A stretch of DNA of 64,000 nt. Source: Gammaproteobacteria bacterium (GTDB lineage Bacteria; Pseudomonadota; Gammaproteobacteria; Pseudomonadales; Pseudomonadaceae). The position numbers were made by a program, and so were the translations under genes. Positions 1 through 9,697 of this stretch are shown piece after piece (within the stretch, counting starts at the first letter, position 1; each line of letters opens with the position of its first letter). Location: the NCBI GenBank assembly GCA_903970465.1, contig CAJCIO010000055.1, forward strand, positions 1-64,000. Reading direction: 5' to 3'. The notes under the pieces are model-generated. The model made no database searches, was not told the DNA's origin, and was given only the letters and a program-made list of their open reading frames with translations.

Positions 1-1356
1 ACCTACCAGGCCATCGATCAGGAAATGGTCAAACTGGGTGGGCTGCATGAGGCCTCCATTGACTGGCTCTTCATCGAAGAAGCTTCCCGCCAATACCTGA
101 GTCTTCAGTGCAAGCATTTTCGTATCGCTGGGCATTTGAGTGTCGCATGGTTGCGTTGCGGCGCCTGGGAGCAATGGTGTCGTTCCCTGGAACTGTTGGC
201 TGGCATGGTCGAGCACTACTGGGAAAGCGCCCATCCAAAGCCCGGCCCGACTGGTTTTCTCGGTAAGCGGAAGCTGGTCGGAGTGTTATTGAAACGTTTT
301 ATCGAAGCGGTGCCTCATTTGGATCGTTTCAGTTATTCCCAGATATGTGCTGCGGTAGCACAACAGGCACTTGCACGTCTGTTGCTGCATGGCGCTGCGT
401 TGCAACTCGATGTCACCGCTCTTGAGGAACTGGAGCGGTTACTGCGCAAATCTGCTGAGCCCGCAGGCGGCGTAGTGAAGGAGACGCCCACAGAACTGGC
501 CGAACCTGAAACCAGTACGGCTAAACTCGCTGAGGTATTGCGCCCCGCCAAAACCAGCGTTTCACTCGGTAACGAACGAGAGACGCGCCGTGCCGTCCTA
601 GGCATGGCCGAGTACATCAATCAACAAGACCTCTACGACCCCACCGGCTACCAACTAAGGCGTTTTGGATTGTGGGCGCATATCCAGATGGCACCCGTGG
701 CGAATCGGGATCGCCGGACCGAATTGATGGCGGTCCCTGTCGATATCGCTTTGGTTTATGAGGAGGCGATATCCAGCACTGCCATCGACGCTGCCCTGTT
801 GCTGAGGGTGGAGAAAAGCGTCACGGCTGCTCCGTATTGGGTTCGAGGTAGCTATCTGGCAGCGACTATTGCTACACGCTTGGCAATGAATGAAGTGGCG
901 GAAGCGATTCGCTGTGCAACCGCACGCTTCGTCAGGCGTTTACCTGCATTGCAGCAGTTGTGTTTCAGCGACGGCACTGCCTTTGTCGATGATCAGAGCC
1001 TTGCCTGGTTGAAGGGAGCGGAGCCACAACAAAGCCAATGTGCCATTTCCCAGGAGTTTCACTCTCTGCATGAAGAGCTGATTGGGCAAATGGATACCGA
1101 TGGCGTTGAGGCGGTATTACTGCGACTGCAAGCTGCCCAAGTGGACTATCGCTCCCCGCGGGAGCGTTGCCATACGACGGTGATTGCTGCTGATTTGCTG
1201 GCCGCCCGTGGTGTGTCCTGGCTAGCCCAGGATCTATGCGCCAGTGTTGCTCGAACCATGCAGGCCACGACTGCGCACACGTGGGAGCCCGAGGTATATC
1301 TGAAGCTGCAGCAATACTCGGCTCCGTCATCATTGGTTGACAACAATAAGGAGTAG
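1..1356 (+). CDS. tssA: Type VI secretion protein TssA (VasJ/ImpA family), 5' end outside window
   Basis: The reading frame is open from base 1 through the first visible ATG at 25 to the TAG at 1354-1356, so the gene begins upstream and 451 residues are visible. The first half resembles the ImpA N-terminal domain (aromatic and Trp-rich, with the AHPKPGPTGFLGKRK stretch). The middle is low complexity, and the C-terminal half resembles the VasJ domain. TssA proteins cap or prime assembly of the T6SS tail tube and sheath in the cytoplasm at the baseplate. tssM follows after 9 bases with its own GGAG, the same order as vasJ-vasK in Vibrio, so the two are surely one operon. The family is clear; the TssA subtype is inferred. 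Confidence 0.8.
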   Translation, partial: TYQAIDQEMVKLGGLHEASIDWLFIEEASRQYLSLQCKHFRIAGHLSVAWLRCGAWEQWCRSLELLAGMVEHYWESAHPKPGPTGFLGKRKLVGVLLKRFIEAVPHLDRFSYSQICAAVAQQALARLLLHGAALQLDVTALEELERLLRKSAEPAGGVVKETPTELAEPETSTAKLAEVLRPAKTSVSLGNERETRRAVLGMAEYINQQDLYDPTGYQLRRFGLWAHIQMAPVANRDRRTELMAVPVDIALVYEEAISSTAIDAALLLRVEKSVTAAPYWVRGSYLAATIATRLAMNEVAEAIRCATARFVRRLPALQQLCFSDGTAFVDDQSLAWLKGAEPQQSQCAISQEFHSLHEELIGQMDTDGVEAVLLRLQAAQVDYRSPRERCHTTVIAADLLAARGVSWLAQDLCASVARTMQATTAHTWEPEVYLKLQQYSAPSSLVDNNKE

Positions 1357-1365
1357 GAGACCTCA

Positions 1366-4300
1366 ATGAGGAATTATTGGAAACACTTGAGTCGATGGGG
1401 TTTGCCAATCGCAACACAAACCCTGACGGCCATGCCTTTATTGTTTGGGGTCGGTGCGCTTTTGCTATTACTTGCCATCTGGTGGCTCGGCCCGCATTGG
1501 ACCTGGCGTGGGCAGCATCCCTTGGCCAGTGTGGCGCATCAAAGTATCGCCAGCTTGCTGGTAGTGCTCTTGCCGCTTATATGCTGGTCGATCTGGCTGC
1601 GGTCGCGCTTTCGTCGGTTGCAGGCTCAGCGTCAATATGATGATGCTATCGAGACGGACGCCAGCCTGCCTTTTGTGCGCGCTCAGGAGCAAGCGCTCGA
1701 TCGTGGGTTGGCGAACTATCTTGACAATGCGGGTGGCCGGCGGGCGCTGTACAAGTTGCCCTGGTATCTGGTTCTGGGGGAAGAGGATGCTGGGAAGACC
1801 AGCTTCATCACCGGTTCGGATCAAAGTTTTTCGCTTACCCGTATCAGCAAAGCTCAGGCCCTCAGTCGTCAGGACGAGGACCTTGCCTATCCTGTGGATT
1901 GGTGGATCAGTAACCATGCGGTCATTATCGACCCCCCAGGTGAGCTCATTACCCAACAAGCGGCTGCTGTCAAATCTCAGAGTCCAGACGGCAAGATACG
2001 TCCTGTGCTGCCCTCGGGCACTCAGGCAAAACTTTGGGAGAGTTTGCTTGGCTGGCTTATACGCAACCGTAGTCGTCGTGCTCTCAACGGTCTGGTGCTG
2101 GTTGTCGATATCGGCTCCTTGCTGCATTCGAGCCCCGAACAACGCACAGCGTTGGCGCATGTACTGCGGACACGACTTTATGAACTCAGTACTCGGTTAG
2201 GTTCACGCTTGCCTCTGTATGTGATGCTGACCAAGTTCGATTTGCTCGATGGCTTTGATCAGTTGTTCGCGCGCATGACCGTCTCTCAGCGTGAAAAAAT
2301 GTTCGGATTCACGTTCAAGTTGGATGCGACGTCATTCGACGCGTGGCTGGACGAACTTGCTTCTTGCTATGATCAACTGATCGCAGTCTCGCAAGAACAG
2401 ATGCTAGACAGCATGTGCGTGTTGACTTGCCCTGAGCAGCGTCAACGTCTTCTGTCGTTGCAGGCGCAATTGATTGGGCTGCGTCCGGCGCTGATGAGTT
2501 TCTTGCGTGAGGCGCTGGCAAGTGATCGGTTCACTACCCCAGCGTTGGTAAGAGGCTTGTACCTGTCTTCCGTGCTTCAGCAGGGGCAGATAAACAACGC
2601 GTTTCTCCGCGCCGCAGCCGAACCTTATAAGGTAAAAGCTCCGCTGAGTGATAGTAAGCCACGAGGTCAGGCGCTGGTTTATTTCGCTCAGCAGCTTTTT
2701 CAGCGGGTGGTATATCCCGAGGCAGGTTTGGCTGGGGATAACGTCAAGGTTTCGCGAAACAAGCGCCGTCTTGGATGGGTCAGTTCAGCTGTTGGTCTGC
2801 TTGTGGGCGCGGTGGCACTAGGGGGGTGGTATCGCTCCTTCGATATCAACAGGAGCAAAGCGCTCAGTGTTCTGACTCAAAGTCAGGAGTTCAGCAAGCG
2901 TGAAGTAGATGAGGGCCTGGATTCTACTGGGCGTAACTTGCTGGTGCCTTTGAACCAGATTCGTGACGCTGTTTTAGTGTTTGGGGACTATCGGTCCGCC
3001 TGGCCACTGGTGGAAGATTTTGGGCTCTATCAAGGCCGTTCGATTGGTCCGATGGTCGATGAAACCTATCTGAGTCTCTTGTCTCGACGTTTTTTGCCGT
3101 CGCTTGCGATGGGCTTAGTTGAGACCATGAACGCGGTTCCTGATGGCAGTGAGCAGCAGATTGCAGCATTGCGGGTCTATCGGATGATCGAAGACCGACA
3201 GAACCGCCGAGCTCAATGGGTCGAAGAGTGGATGGCCCGTCAATGGCAGTCTGCATATCCCGGCCAAGGGCAATTGCAACGTGATTTGATGCGCCACCTG
3301 AAATACGCCTTGGCATACGCCGATACTGATTTACCGCAGTTTCGACAGCGTATCGCTGAGGTACAACAGGTGTTGCGCAAGGTACCGCTTCAGCAGCGGG
3401 TGTACTCCAGCCTAAAGCAACAGGCAGAAGAGCATTTGCATGCCGGGTTGGATTTGCGTGGTCAGGTGGGGCCCGTATTTGATGTGGTTTATCGGCGAGC
3501 CTCCGATGATGCTCGGGCGCCTGAGGGCATCTTGCTGGCGCCAATATTGACGGCAAAAGCCTTCAGAGACTATTTCGAGCCTCGCACTCAGCAGATTACG
3601 GATCTGGCCATGATCGACCTTTGGGCGCTGGGCGAACGTCGCCAGCTGGATTATTCGGATGCCGACCGTGATGCATTGACCGAGCGTATCCGCAATCTTT
3701 ACAGCGCCGACTACATAGATAGTTGGCGAAGGGCCTTGAACGAGTTTGTCGTCGCGGATTTTCGCGATTTGAGCCATGGTGTGTCGGTACTGGAGCACAT
3801 CACCGGACCCGCGGCACCGTTGCGCAGGCTTTTGGAAACGGTGCGCGATAACACGGTGATCTATCCAGTGATACCCGAGGCGGCACTCGCTGAAGCGGGC
3901 GCGGCAATGAGCGCGAAGTTGAATCGCGATCAGCAACAAGCCATTGGCATACGTCGCGCTTTTGCGCCCCTAAGTGAAATGCTGGAGCAAAAAGGCGAGC
4001 GGCCAAGCTATTACGACGAAACTCTCGCCGCGATCATCGCTGTCCACGATTATGCAAAAGCTGTTCAGGATAGCCCGGACCGCGGAAAGTCTGCCTTGCA
4101 GTTGGTGCGGCAGCGCTTCTCGATGAGTGGTCCTGACCCTATTGCAAATTTGAAGCGAGTTGCTACGGGGTTGCCTGAGCCCATCAGGCAACAGGTCAAA
4201 ACGCTGGCTGATCAAACATCCCAGGTATTGGTTATCGAGGCTTTACGCGAACTCGAACGCCGATGGGACACAGAGGTTTACAGTTTCTTCCAGCAACGCC

Positions 4301-4992
4301 TGGCCAGTCGCTACCCGTTCGTCGTTCACGCACCTGATGCTTCTTTGGAAGACTTCGAAGCGTTCTTCGGCCCTAAGGGGCGATTGCAACAATTCCAGGA
4401 TCAGTACCTCAAGGTTTTTATCAAAGACAACCTTGACGCGCTGTATTCCGAACGCCACGGCGGTTATCTCATACGCACCGATGTGATTGATCAATTAGAG
4501 GCTGCGGATCGTATTCGTGAAACCTTTTTTGATCACCGAGGCAGTCTGAGCGTGCAGTTCAGCATCGAGCCCTTAGGGCTTAGCGCGAACCAACGGACCA
4601 GCCTGCTGGATCTTGATGGGCAACTGATTTCCTACACCCATGGCCCCAGCCTGATCACGGGAGTGATCTGGCCGAATACCTTGAACCAGCGGGTCCGCAG
4701 CAATCTCACTTTGCTGAAGCTTAATGGCAACAGCAGTAGCCTGGAGTACCGTGGCCCCTGGTCAATGTTTCGCCTTTTAAGCCGTGGCTCCCTAAATGGC
4801 CGCACCCCGACTAGCGTGGACCTGAGTTTCAGGACGGGCGACGGCATGATGCGTTATCAGCTAAGTTCGGAGAAGGCGTCGAACCCTATTACGCAGCAGC
4901 CATTCAAGGACTTCATGTTACCGCGCACCTTGCTTGGTCAGCCAATTTCGACGCAGGCACAGTCTGGTTTGTCCAAGAGTAGCGCCATGTAA
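1366..4992 (+). CDS. tssM: Type VI secretion membrane-complex protein TssM (IcmF/VasK)
   Basis: This 1208-residue protein is the normal size for IcmF/TssM, the inner-membrane and periplasmic arm of the T6SS envelope complex (TssJLM). Two hydrophobic segments lie at about 23-41 and 59-78 and a third at about 470-490. Between the second and third is a cytoplasmic domain with a Walker A motif, GEEDAGKT, at 138-145. The long C-terminal part is predicted to be periplasmic and ends in the beta-rich IcmF C-terminal region that contacts the TssJ lipoprotein. The ATG at 1366 lies just behind GGAG. It is the last T6SS gene visible. Downstream come inverted repeats and then a convergent metabolic gene, so this is the cluster's right border. 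Confidence 0.92.
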   Translation: MRNYWKHLSRWGLPIATQTLTAMPLLFGVGALLLLLAIWWLGPHWTWRGQHPLASVAHQSIASLLVVLLPLICWSIWLRSRFRRLQAQRQYDDAIETDASLPFVRAQEQALDRGLANYLDNAGGRRALYKLPWYLVLGEEDAGKTSFITGSDQSFSLTRISKAQALSRQDEDLAYPVDWWISNHAVIIDPPGELITQQAAAVKSQSPDGKIRPVLPSGTQAKLWESLLGWLIRNRSRRALNGLVLVVDIGSLLHSSPEQRTALAHVLRTRLYELSTRLGSRLPLYVMLTKFDLLDGFDQLFARMTVSQREKMFGFTFKLDATSFDAWLDELASCYDQLIAVSQEQMLDSMCVLTCPEQRQRLLSLQAQLIGLRPALMSFLREALASDRFTTPALVRGLYLSSVLQQGQINNAFLRAAAEPYKVKAPLSDSKPRGQALVYFAQQLFQRVVYPEAGLAGDNVKVSRNKRRLGWVSSAVGLLVGAVALGGWYRSFDINRSKALSVLTQSQEFSKREVDEGLDSTGRNLLVPLNQIRDAVLVFGDYRSAWPLVEDFGLYQGRSIGPMVDETYLSLLSRRFLPSLAMGLVETMNAVPDGSEQQIAALRVYRMIEDRQNRRAQWVEEWMARQWQSAYPGQGQLQRDLMRHLKYALAYADTDLPQFRQRIAEVQQVLRKVPLQQRVYSSLKQQAEEHLHAGLDLRGQVGPVFDVVYRRASDDARAPEGILLAPILTAKAFRDYFEPRTQQITDLAMIDLWALGERRQLDYSDADRDALTERIRNLYSADYIDSWRRALNEFVVADFRDLSHGVSVLEHITGPAAPLRRLLETVRDNTVIYPVIPEAALAEAGAAMSAKLNRDQQQAIGIRRAFAPLSEMLEQKGERPSYYDETLAAIIAVHDYAKAVQDSPDRGKSALQLVRQRFSMSGPDPIANLKRVATGLPEPIRQQVKTLADQTSQVLVIEALRELERRWDTEVYSFFQQRLASRYPFVVHAPDASLEDFEAFFGPKGRLQQFQDQYLKVFIKDNLDALYSERHGGYLIRTDVIDQLEAADRIRETFFDHRGSLSVQFSIEPLGLSANQRTSLLDLDGQLISYTHGPSLITGVIWPNTLNQRVRSNLTLLKLNGNSSSLEYRGPWSMFRLLSRGSLNGRTPTSVDLSFRTGDGMMRYQLSSEKASNPITQQPFKDFMLPRTLLGQPISTQAQSGLSKSSAM

Positions 4993-5027
4993 GGAGGTGC
5001 TGAAGCAAAGGGGCGGTATAGCTGGAA

Positions 5028-5099
5028 GCGTACGCGCTGCGTTGCGCAGCGGTACGTTTCGTTAGCCGCCCGCAAGTTTCAGGCCTATGGGTGGCTAAC
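5028..5099. repeat. Two inverted repeats between convergent tssM and the small fadE-linked gene
   Basis: One hairpin at about 5029-5055 has near-perfect arms around a TTG loop (GCTGCG/CGCAGC extended by GTAC). A second has arms at 5061-5071 and 5089-5099 that pair over 11 bp with one G-T pair. Neither has a clean U-run on either strand. A bidirectional terminator between the convergent genes is likely but not certain. Confidence 0.45.
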
Positions 5100-5106
5100 A
5101 AGCAAG

Positions 5107-5517
5107 TCAGTGTTTGCTACCATCCACCGCCATCGCCAACAACTGCTTCTCCTGATTCCAATCAAAGGGCTCATCATTCTGCTCAGCGTCATACCGTCGC
5201 TCTTCCAGCGCCTGATACAAAGCAATCTCGTCATCCGGCATGTAATGCAGGCAGTCCCCAGCAAAGAACCACAGCAAATCCCGCGGGATCAAATGCGCAA
5301 TCTGCGGATAACGTTGAATCACCTGGCAAATCAGATCCTGCCCCAGATATTGGCTTTCAATCGGATCAATCGGGAGCAGGGCGCGGAGTTCGTCGTAGCG
5401 CTCGAGGAAGAGCGCATGGCTTTCTTCCGGCACCTGGTCCGCTTCACCCAGAGCGACCAGAATGGTACGCAGATGGTCCAGAAGCACCAGGTGGTGTTCG
5501 ATGATTGGGGTGGCCAT
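5107..5517 (-). CDS. Conserved hypothetical protein linked to fadE
   Basis: This is a 136-residue acidic soluble protein with no signal peptide or membrane segment. It starts MATPIIEHH behind an AGAGGA site. It lies 60 bp downstream of fadE on the same strand, so it is probably co-transcribed. From memory, Pseudomonas genomes carry a small conserved gene of this kind beside the PA2815-type acyl-CoA dehydrogenase. I see no catalytic motif; there are several conserved-looking aromatic residues (DLLWFFAGD). I assign no function. Confidence 0.75.
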   Translation of the reverse strand: MATPIIEHHLVLLDHLRTILVALGEADQVPEESHALFLERYDELRALLPIDPIESQYLGQDLICQVIQRYPQIAHLIPRDLLWFFAGDCLHYMPDDEIALYQALEERRYDAEQNDEPFDWNQEKQLLAMAVDGSKH

Positions 5518-5577
5518 GGTGGGGTCCTCTTGAGCAAAACGGGCGCGGGAGTATACGTCTCTGCGCGCCCGCTGTCG

Positions 5578-8037
5578 TCAGCGAATCCGTCCTTCGGTTG
5601 GGAGAAGCTCGTCCTTGCTGAAGTCGTCGACGTCGATAACTTTGCGCCGGGCAGCTTCGGCCAGGTGCAGCGTCTGGGCTTCCCCGGCCTGCAGTACCCC
5701 AGCCTCCAAGGCCGAGTCGATGAGCGATTGGCCCAGCACGGGCTTGAGTTGTCCGGCCTTGGCAGCCTGATGCAGTTTCTTGTGCAGGGGCAGGGCAACG
5801 TTCAACTGTGTTACTGCATCGTGCAAGGCGCCGACCGCGTCGTTCGGGTCCTGGGGCTGATAGCAGCCCGTCAGCAGTTCCTGCAGAGTTGCATCGCCAG
5901 GGGCGCGGCCCAGCACTTGCGCCACGTCTGCGTCCATCCTGTCGGTAGGGCCGGTATGGCGGCGACCGAACGGGAAGACGATGCGGCGCAGCAGCCAGCC
6001 GAGCACCGGGCTCGGGAAGTTGCGCATCAGTTGTTCGAGTGCGTGTTCAGCCTTGCCCAGGCTTTCTGCCATGGCCCAGCGCAGCAGCGGCACCATGTGC
6101 TCCGGAGAGCCCAGGTCGTGATAACGCTTGAGCGCTGCCGAGCCGAGATAGAGATAGCTCAGCACATCGCCCAGGCGGGCCGAGAGGCGTTCGCGGCGTT
6201 TCAGTTCGCCGCCGAGGAGCATCATGCTGAGGTCGGCGAGCATGGCAAACGCAGCGGCCTGGCGGTCCAGGGCGCGGAAATACACTTGGCTGATCGCATT
6301 GCCGGGGCGCCGTTCGAAGTGCCCAAGACCGAGATTCAGGGCGATGGTGCTGCCCGCATTGCTGAGGGCGAAACCGATGTGCTTGAGCAACAGCTGATCG
6401 AACTCCACCAGCGCCTGGTCTTGATCGGGCCGCGAGACGAGGGCCATTTCCTTCAGTACGAAAGGATGGCAGCGAATAGCCCCTTGGCCAAAGATCATCA
6501 GGTTGCGCGAGAGGATGTTGGCCCCTTCAACCGTTATGAAAATTGGCGCGCCTTGCCAGTTACGGCCCAGGTAGTTGTTGGGGCCCATGATGATGCCCTT
6601 GCCGCCATGCACGTCCATGGCGTGGGTGATGCACTCGCGGCCACGCTCGGTCAGGTGGTACTTGAGGATGGCCGAGAGCACAGAGGGCTTTTCGCCCAGA
6701 TCGACGGCGTTGGCGGTGAGCATTCGCGCGCTGTCCATCAGCCAGGCGTTGCCGCCGATGCGGGCCAGCGATTCCTGGATGCCTTCGAAAGCCGAGAGCG
6801 GCACATTGAACTGCTCCCGCACGCGCGCGTATTGGCCTGTGACCAGGCTGGTGTACTTGGCGGCGCCTGTCCCCACAGCGGGTAGCGAGATGGAGCGGCC
6901 GACGGACAAGCAGTTCATCAGCATCATCCAGCCTTTGCCGAGCATGTCCTGGCCGCCGATCAGGTATTCCAGCGGGATGAACACGTCCTTGCCGGAGTTG
7001 GGGCCGTTCATGAACGCCGCCCCCAAGGGCAAATGGCGACGGCCGATCTCGACACCGGGGGTATCGGTGGGTATCAGCGCAAGGCTGATACCTAGATCGT
7101 CTTGTTTGCCCAGCAGATGTTCAGGGTCATACGCCTTGAAGGCCAGGCCGAGCAGGGTAGCGACCGGCCCGAGGGTGATGTAACGCTTCTCCCAGTTCAG
7201 GCGCAGGCCGACCACTTCTTCGCCTTGCCATTGGCCTTTGCAGATGACACCGGTATCGGGCATTGCACCGGCATCGGAACCTGCCAGCGGGCCGGTAAGT
7301 GCGAAGCAGGGTATGTCTTCACCCCGCGCCAGGCGAGGCAAGTAATAGCTGCGCTGCTCATCGGTGCCGTAATGCAACAGCAGTTCGGCCGGACCAAGGG
7401 AGTTGGGCACCATCACCGTGGAAGCGAGGTCGCCACTGCGGGTGGCCAGTTTCATCGCCACCTGTGAGTGTGCATAGGCCGAAAAGCCCTTGCCGCCATA
7501 TTCCTTTGGAATGATCAGGGCGAAAAAACCGTTGGATTTGATATGCGCCCAGGCCTCCGGAGGCAGGTCCATGTCCTGGCCGATCTGCCAGTCGCTGACC
7601 ATGGCGCAAAGCTCTTCTGCCGGGCCGTCGATAAATGCCTGTTCCTCCTCGGTCAGTTGTACCTTGGGGTAGCTGAGCAGTTGTTGCCAATCCGGCCGTC
7701 CACTGAACAATTGGCCATCCCACCACACGGTGCCCGCATCGATCGCTTCACGTTCAGTGACCGACATCGGCGGTAGTGTTTTCCGGAACCAGGCGAACAG
7801 CCGCGCGCTGAACAGCGTGCGGCGCAAGTCCGGCAGAAGCACGAATCCGGCTGCGGCGACCAGCAGGATCCACAATGCCGCCAGGACTACTGCACGTATG
7901 GCGCTGTGGCCGTGGGTGAAGATACCCATGGCAATGAGATAGACAGCGACGATGCCTAATGCCGGCACCGCATCGACCCGCCGATGGGCCAGCCAGGCAA
8001 GGCCGATGACCAGTACGACCAACCACAACAGCAGCAT
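5578..8037 (-). CDS. fadE: Membrane-associated acyl-CoA dehydrogenase FadE
   Basis: About 819 residues, matching the long FadE class (E. coli 814). It catalyses the first, FAD-dependent oxidation of fatty acyl-CoA in beta-oxidation. The first 75 residues hold two to three hydrophobic segments, then come acyl-CoA dehydrogenase N-terminal, central (CFALTGPLAGSDAG flavin region) and C-terminal domains and the extra FadE C-terminal domain. An ATG at 8043 abuts the GGAGGA site with no spacer. The in-frame ATG at 8037 has a 7-base spacing, so I prefer 8037. The small gene at 5107 follows 60 bp downstream. Confidence 0.92.
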   Translation of the reverse strand: MLLLWLVVLVIGLAWLAHRRVDAVPALGIVAVYLIAMGIFTHGHSAIRAVVLAALWILLVAAAGFVLLPDLRRTLFSARLFAWFRKTLPPMSVTEREAIDAGTVWWDGQLFSGRPDWQQLLSYPKVQLTEEEQAFIDGPAEELCAMVSDWQIGQDMDLPPEAWAHIKSNGFFALIIPKEYGGKGFSAYAHSQVAMKLATRSGDLASTVMVPNSLGPAELLLHYGTDEQRSYYLPRLARGEDIPCFALTGPLAGSDAGAMPDTGVICKGQWQGEEVVGLRLNWEKRYITLGPVATLLGLAFKAYDPEHLLGKQDDLGISLALIPTDTPGVEIGRRHLPLGAAFMNGPNSGKDVFIPLEYLIGGQDMLGKGWMMLMNCLSVGRSISLPAVGTGAAKYTSLVTGQYARVREQFNVPLSAFEGIQESLARIGGNAWLMDSARMLTANAVDLGEKPSVLSAILKYHLTERGRECITHAMDVHGGKGIIMGPNNYLGRNWQGAPIFITVEGANILSRNLMIFGQGAIRCHPFVLKEMALVSRPDQDQALVEFDQLLLKHIGFALSNAGSTIALNLGLGHFERRPGNAISQVYFRALDRQAAAFAMLADLSMMLLGGELKRRERLSARLGDVLSYLYLGSAALKRYHDLGSPEHMVPLLRWAMAESLGKAEHALEQLMRNFPSPVLGWLLRRIVFPFGRRHTGPTDRMDADVAQVLGRAPGDATLQELLTGCYQPQDPNDAVGALHDAVTQLNVALPLHKKLHQAAKAGQLKPVLGQSLIDSALEAGVLQAGEAQTLHLAEAARRKVIDVDDFSKDELLPTEGRIR

Positions 8038-8144
8038 ATGCATTCCTCCGTGACGACAGGTATGGCGACAGTGTAGTGACCCTGCGGGCTTCGGGGAGTT
8101 CGAGTGTTTCGGGATTTGTCGTGGCCAGCCGAGTTTCGCGCCGC

Positions 8145-8768
8145 CTACATCAGCAAAACGGCCTCAGGCACCAGCAAGCTTGCACCCAGCGCGACCAATG
8201 CACTGCCGATAACGCCGTCCAGTACGCGGCGATGTTGCAGCAGCTTGTCTCGCAGTCTGCTACTCGAGAAAAACACTGCCACTAAACTGAACCATAACCA
8301 ATGAATGGCTGATATGAAAAAACCATAATAGAGATAACTGTGAAGCGGGCTGAAAGGATGTAAAACCTGGGTATAGACCGCGATCACGAATAACATTGTC
8401 TTGGGGTTAAGTGCATTGGTGAGAAAACCCATCTTGAATGCGCTCCATTGCGAAATGGTTTTGGCTACCGGCTCGTCTGGAACTGTGGGCGAGTGGGTGA
8501 TGAAAGTTGTGACTCCCAGATAAATAAGGTAAGCCGCGCCGGCAATTTTTACCACGATGAAAATGGCAGGAGAACCGGTAATGAATGCCGCAATGCCCAA
8601 TGCGGTATACACGACATGAACTTGTACGCCGAAAGCGATGCCCAGTGAGGACATCAGGCCTGCACGGCGACCAAACGCATAGCTGTTGCGGGTGATCATG
8701 GCAAAATCAGGCCCGGGGCTGATGACGGCCAGTAGGGTTATCAGTATTACGGCATAGAGCTCGTTCAT
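8145..8768 (-). CDS. LysE/RhtB family amino-acid exporter
   Basis: 207 residues with about six hydrophobic segments and the N-terminal signature of the family (ISPGPDFAMITRNS). The family exports amino acids or their derivatives across the inner membrane. It begins 32 bp after the dioxygenase-like gene on the same strand and is opposite a LysR regulator, so the likely cargo is the dioxygenase product or its substrate amino acid. The cargo is inferred from context only. Confidence 0.85.
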   Translation of the reverse strand: MNELYAVILITLLAVISPGPDFAMITRNSYAFGRRAGLMSSLGIAFGVQVHVVYTALGIAAFITGSPAIFIVVKIAGAAYLIYLGVTTFITHSPTVPDEPVAKTISQWSAFKMGFLTNALNPKTMLFVIAVYTQVLHPFSPLHSYLYYGFFISAIHWLWFSLVAVFFSSSRLRDKLLQHRRVLDGVIGSALVALGASLLVPEAVLLM

Positions 8769-8800
8769 AAGGTTTCTCAGGTTTCAAGTATTCGGGAGGG

Positions 8801-9580
8801 TCAGGCTTTACGGAACGTGATGACCAACATGTCGCGATATCCGTAACTGTCTGGGGACGCAGGTATGATCGGGCTTACCCCGTGAAAGATGCTTTGATCA
8901 TTGATAAATGCCGACTCCATGGCGTCCATAAGGGTATGTTGATGAAGCATTGCTCCGGATTGATCGTAGAGAAAGGTAGCGCCGCCATTGATCTGCTGGC
9001 GGTCAATCATCATCATGAAGACGAAGTCGACGCCGTCGCGGTGTACACCCTCTGGAGTGGGGGAGGCAGCGGCCCCGCACGTGACAATACGAAATTGATG
9101 CACTTCAATATGCCAGTCGCACCCAGGCGCGAGGTTGCAGAAGACGTCCCCGCACAGAGTCAGTATTTTATTCAGGACCTGGTTGCTGCAGGTTGCAGAT
9201 TCGATGGGCGAGAAATAACGTGCCACTCCCCCATTGAGCCCGTTATGGTCGAGGCTTTGATAATGAGGTCTGTAGGCGATGGGTAAAATGACCCCGTCGT
9301 GCGTCGTCATCCTGTAGATAGCGTGTCGTCTAAGTCTGTATCTTCCACCGTCGGCCATGAAAGTGTCGCGCTTCAATCTGCTCCAGCTATCCTTGAAGCG
9401 GGCCCAAGCCTCGTGCAGGTCGGTAGCTTCATCCAATAGCAATGTGTACAGCGTGTGCCCGGACAAGAAGGTGAAATCTTCACTTCCCAGTTTTCTAGAT
9501 ATGGCCTCGGTTACACTTTGTTTCATTTGAATTGTTTCTGAAGCGCGTCGGCTAGAAATATTTTGAATTATTGTTTTCAT
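8801..9580 (-). CDS. 2-oxoglutarate/Fe(II) dioxygenase, PF10014-like (free amino-acid hydroxylase candidate)
   Basis: 259 residues from the ATG at 9580. The frame stays open to an ATG at 9856, but that would run into the divergent LysR gene, and an AAGGA site precedes 9580. A plausible iron triad is H170-x-D172 and H223, and R239 sits where a 2-oxoglutarate-binding Arg is expected. The HRDG...FVFMMMIDR and GGATFLYD stretches resemble the family containing bacterial L-isoleucine 4-hydroxylases. A LysE-type exporter follows in the same operon, which supports an amino-acid substrate. Which amino acid cannot be read from sequence. Confidence 0.75.
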   Translation of the reverse strand: MKTIIQNISSRRASETIQMKQSVTEAISRKLGSEDFTFLSGHTLYTLLLDEATDLHEAWARFKDSWSRLKRDTFMADGGRYRLRRHAIYRMTTHDGVILPIAYRPHYQSLDHNGLNGGVARYFSPIESATCSNQVLNKILTLCGDVFCNLAPGCDWHIEVHQFRIVTCGAAASPTPEGVHRDGVDFVFMMMIDRQQINGGATFLYDQSGAMLHQHTLMDAMESAFINDQSIFHGVSPIIPASPDSYGYRDMLVITFRKA

Positions 9581-9697
9581 GGCGGCTTCGATTCCTTGAA
9601 GTCGTGAGGGTCTTGCACAAGCACCTATTGTCCCAAGTTGCATAATTGGCAAAAAGCAATTTATAGTTGTCGAAATCCAATAGTTATCGTTGTCTAT

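Noticed and set aside
1777-1800. Degenerate Walker A in TssM
   Set aside because: On checking, GEEDAGKT fits GxxxxGKT fully, so there is no evidence of a lost nucleotide site.
5110-6885. 591-codon open frame opposite fadE and its neighbour
   Set aside because: fadE has family motifs throughout; the antisense product has none.
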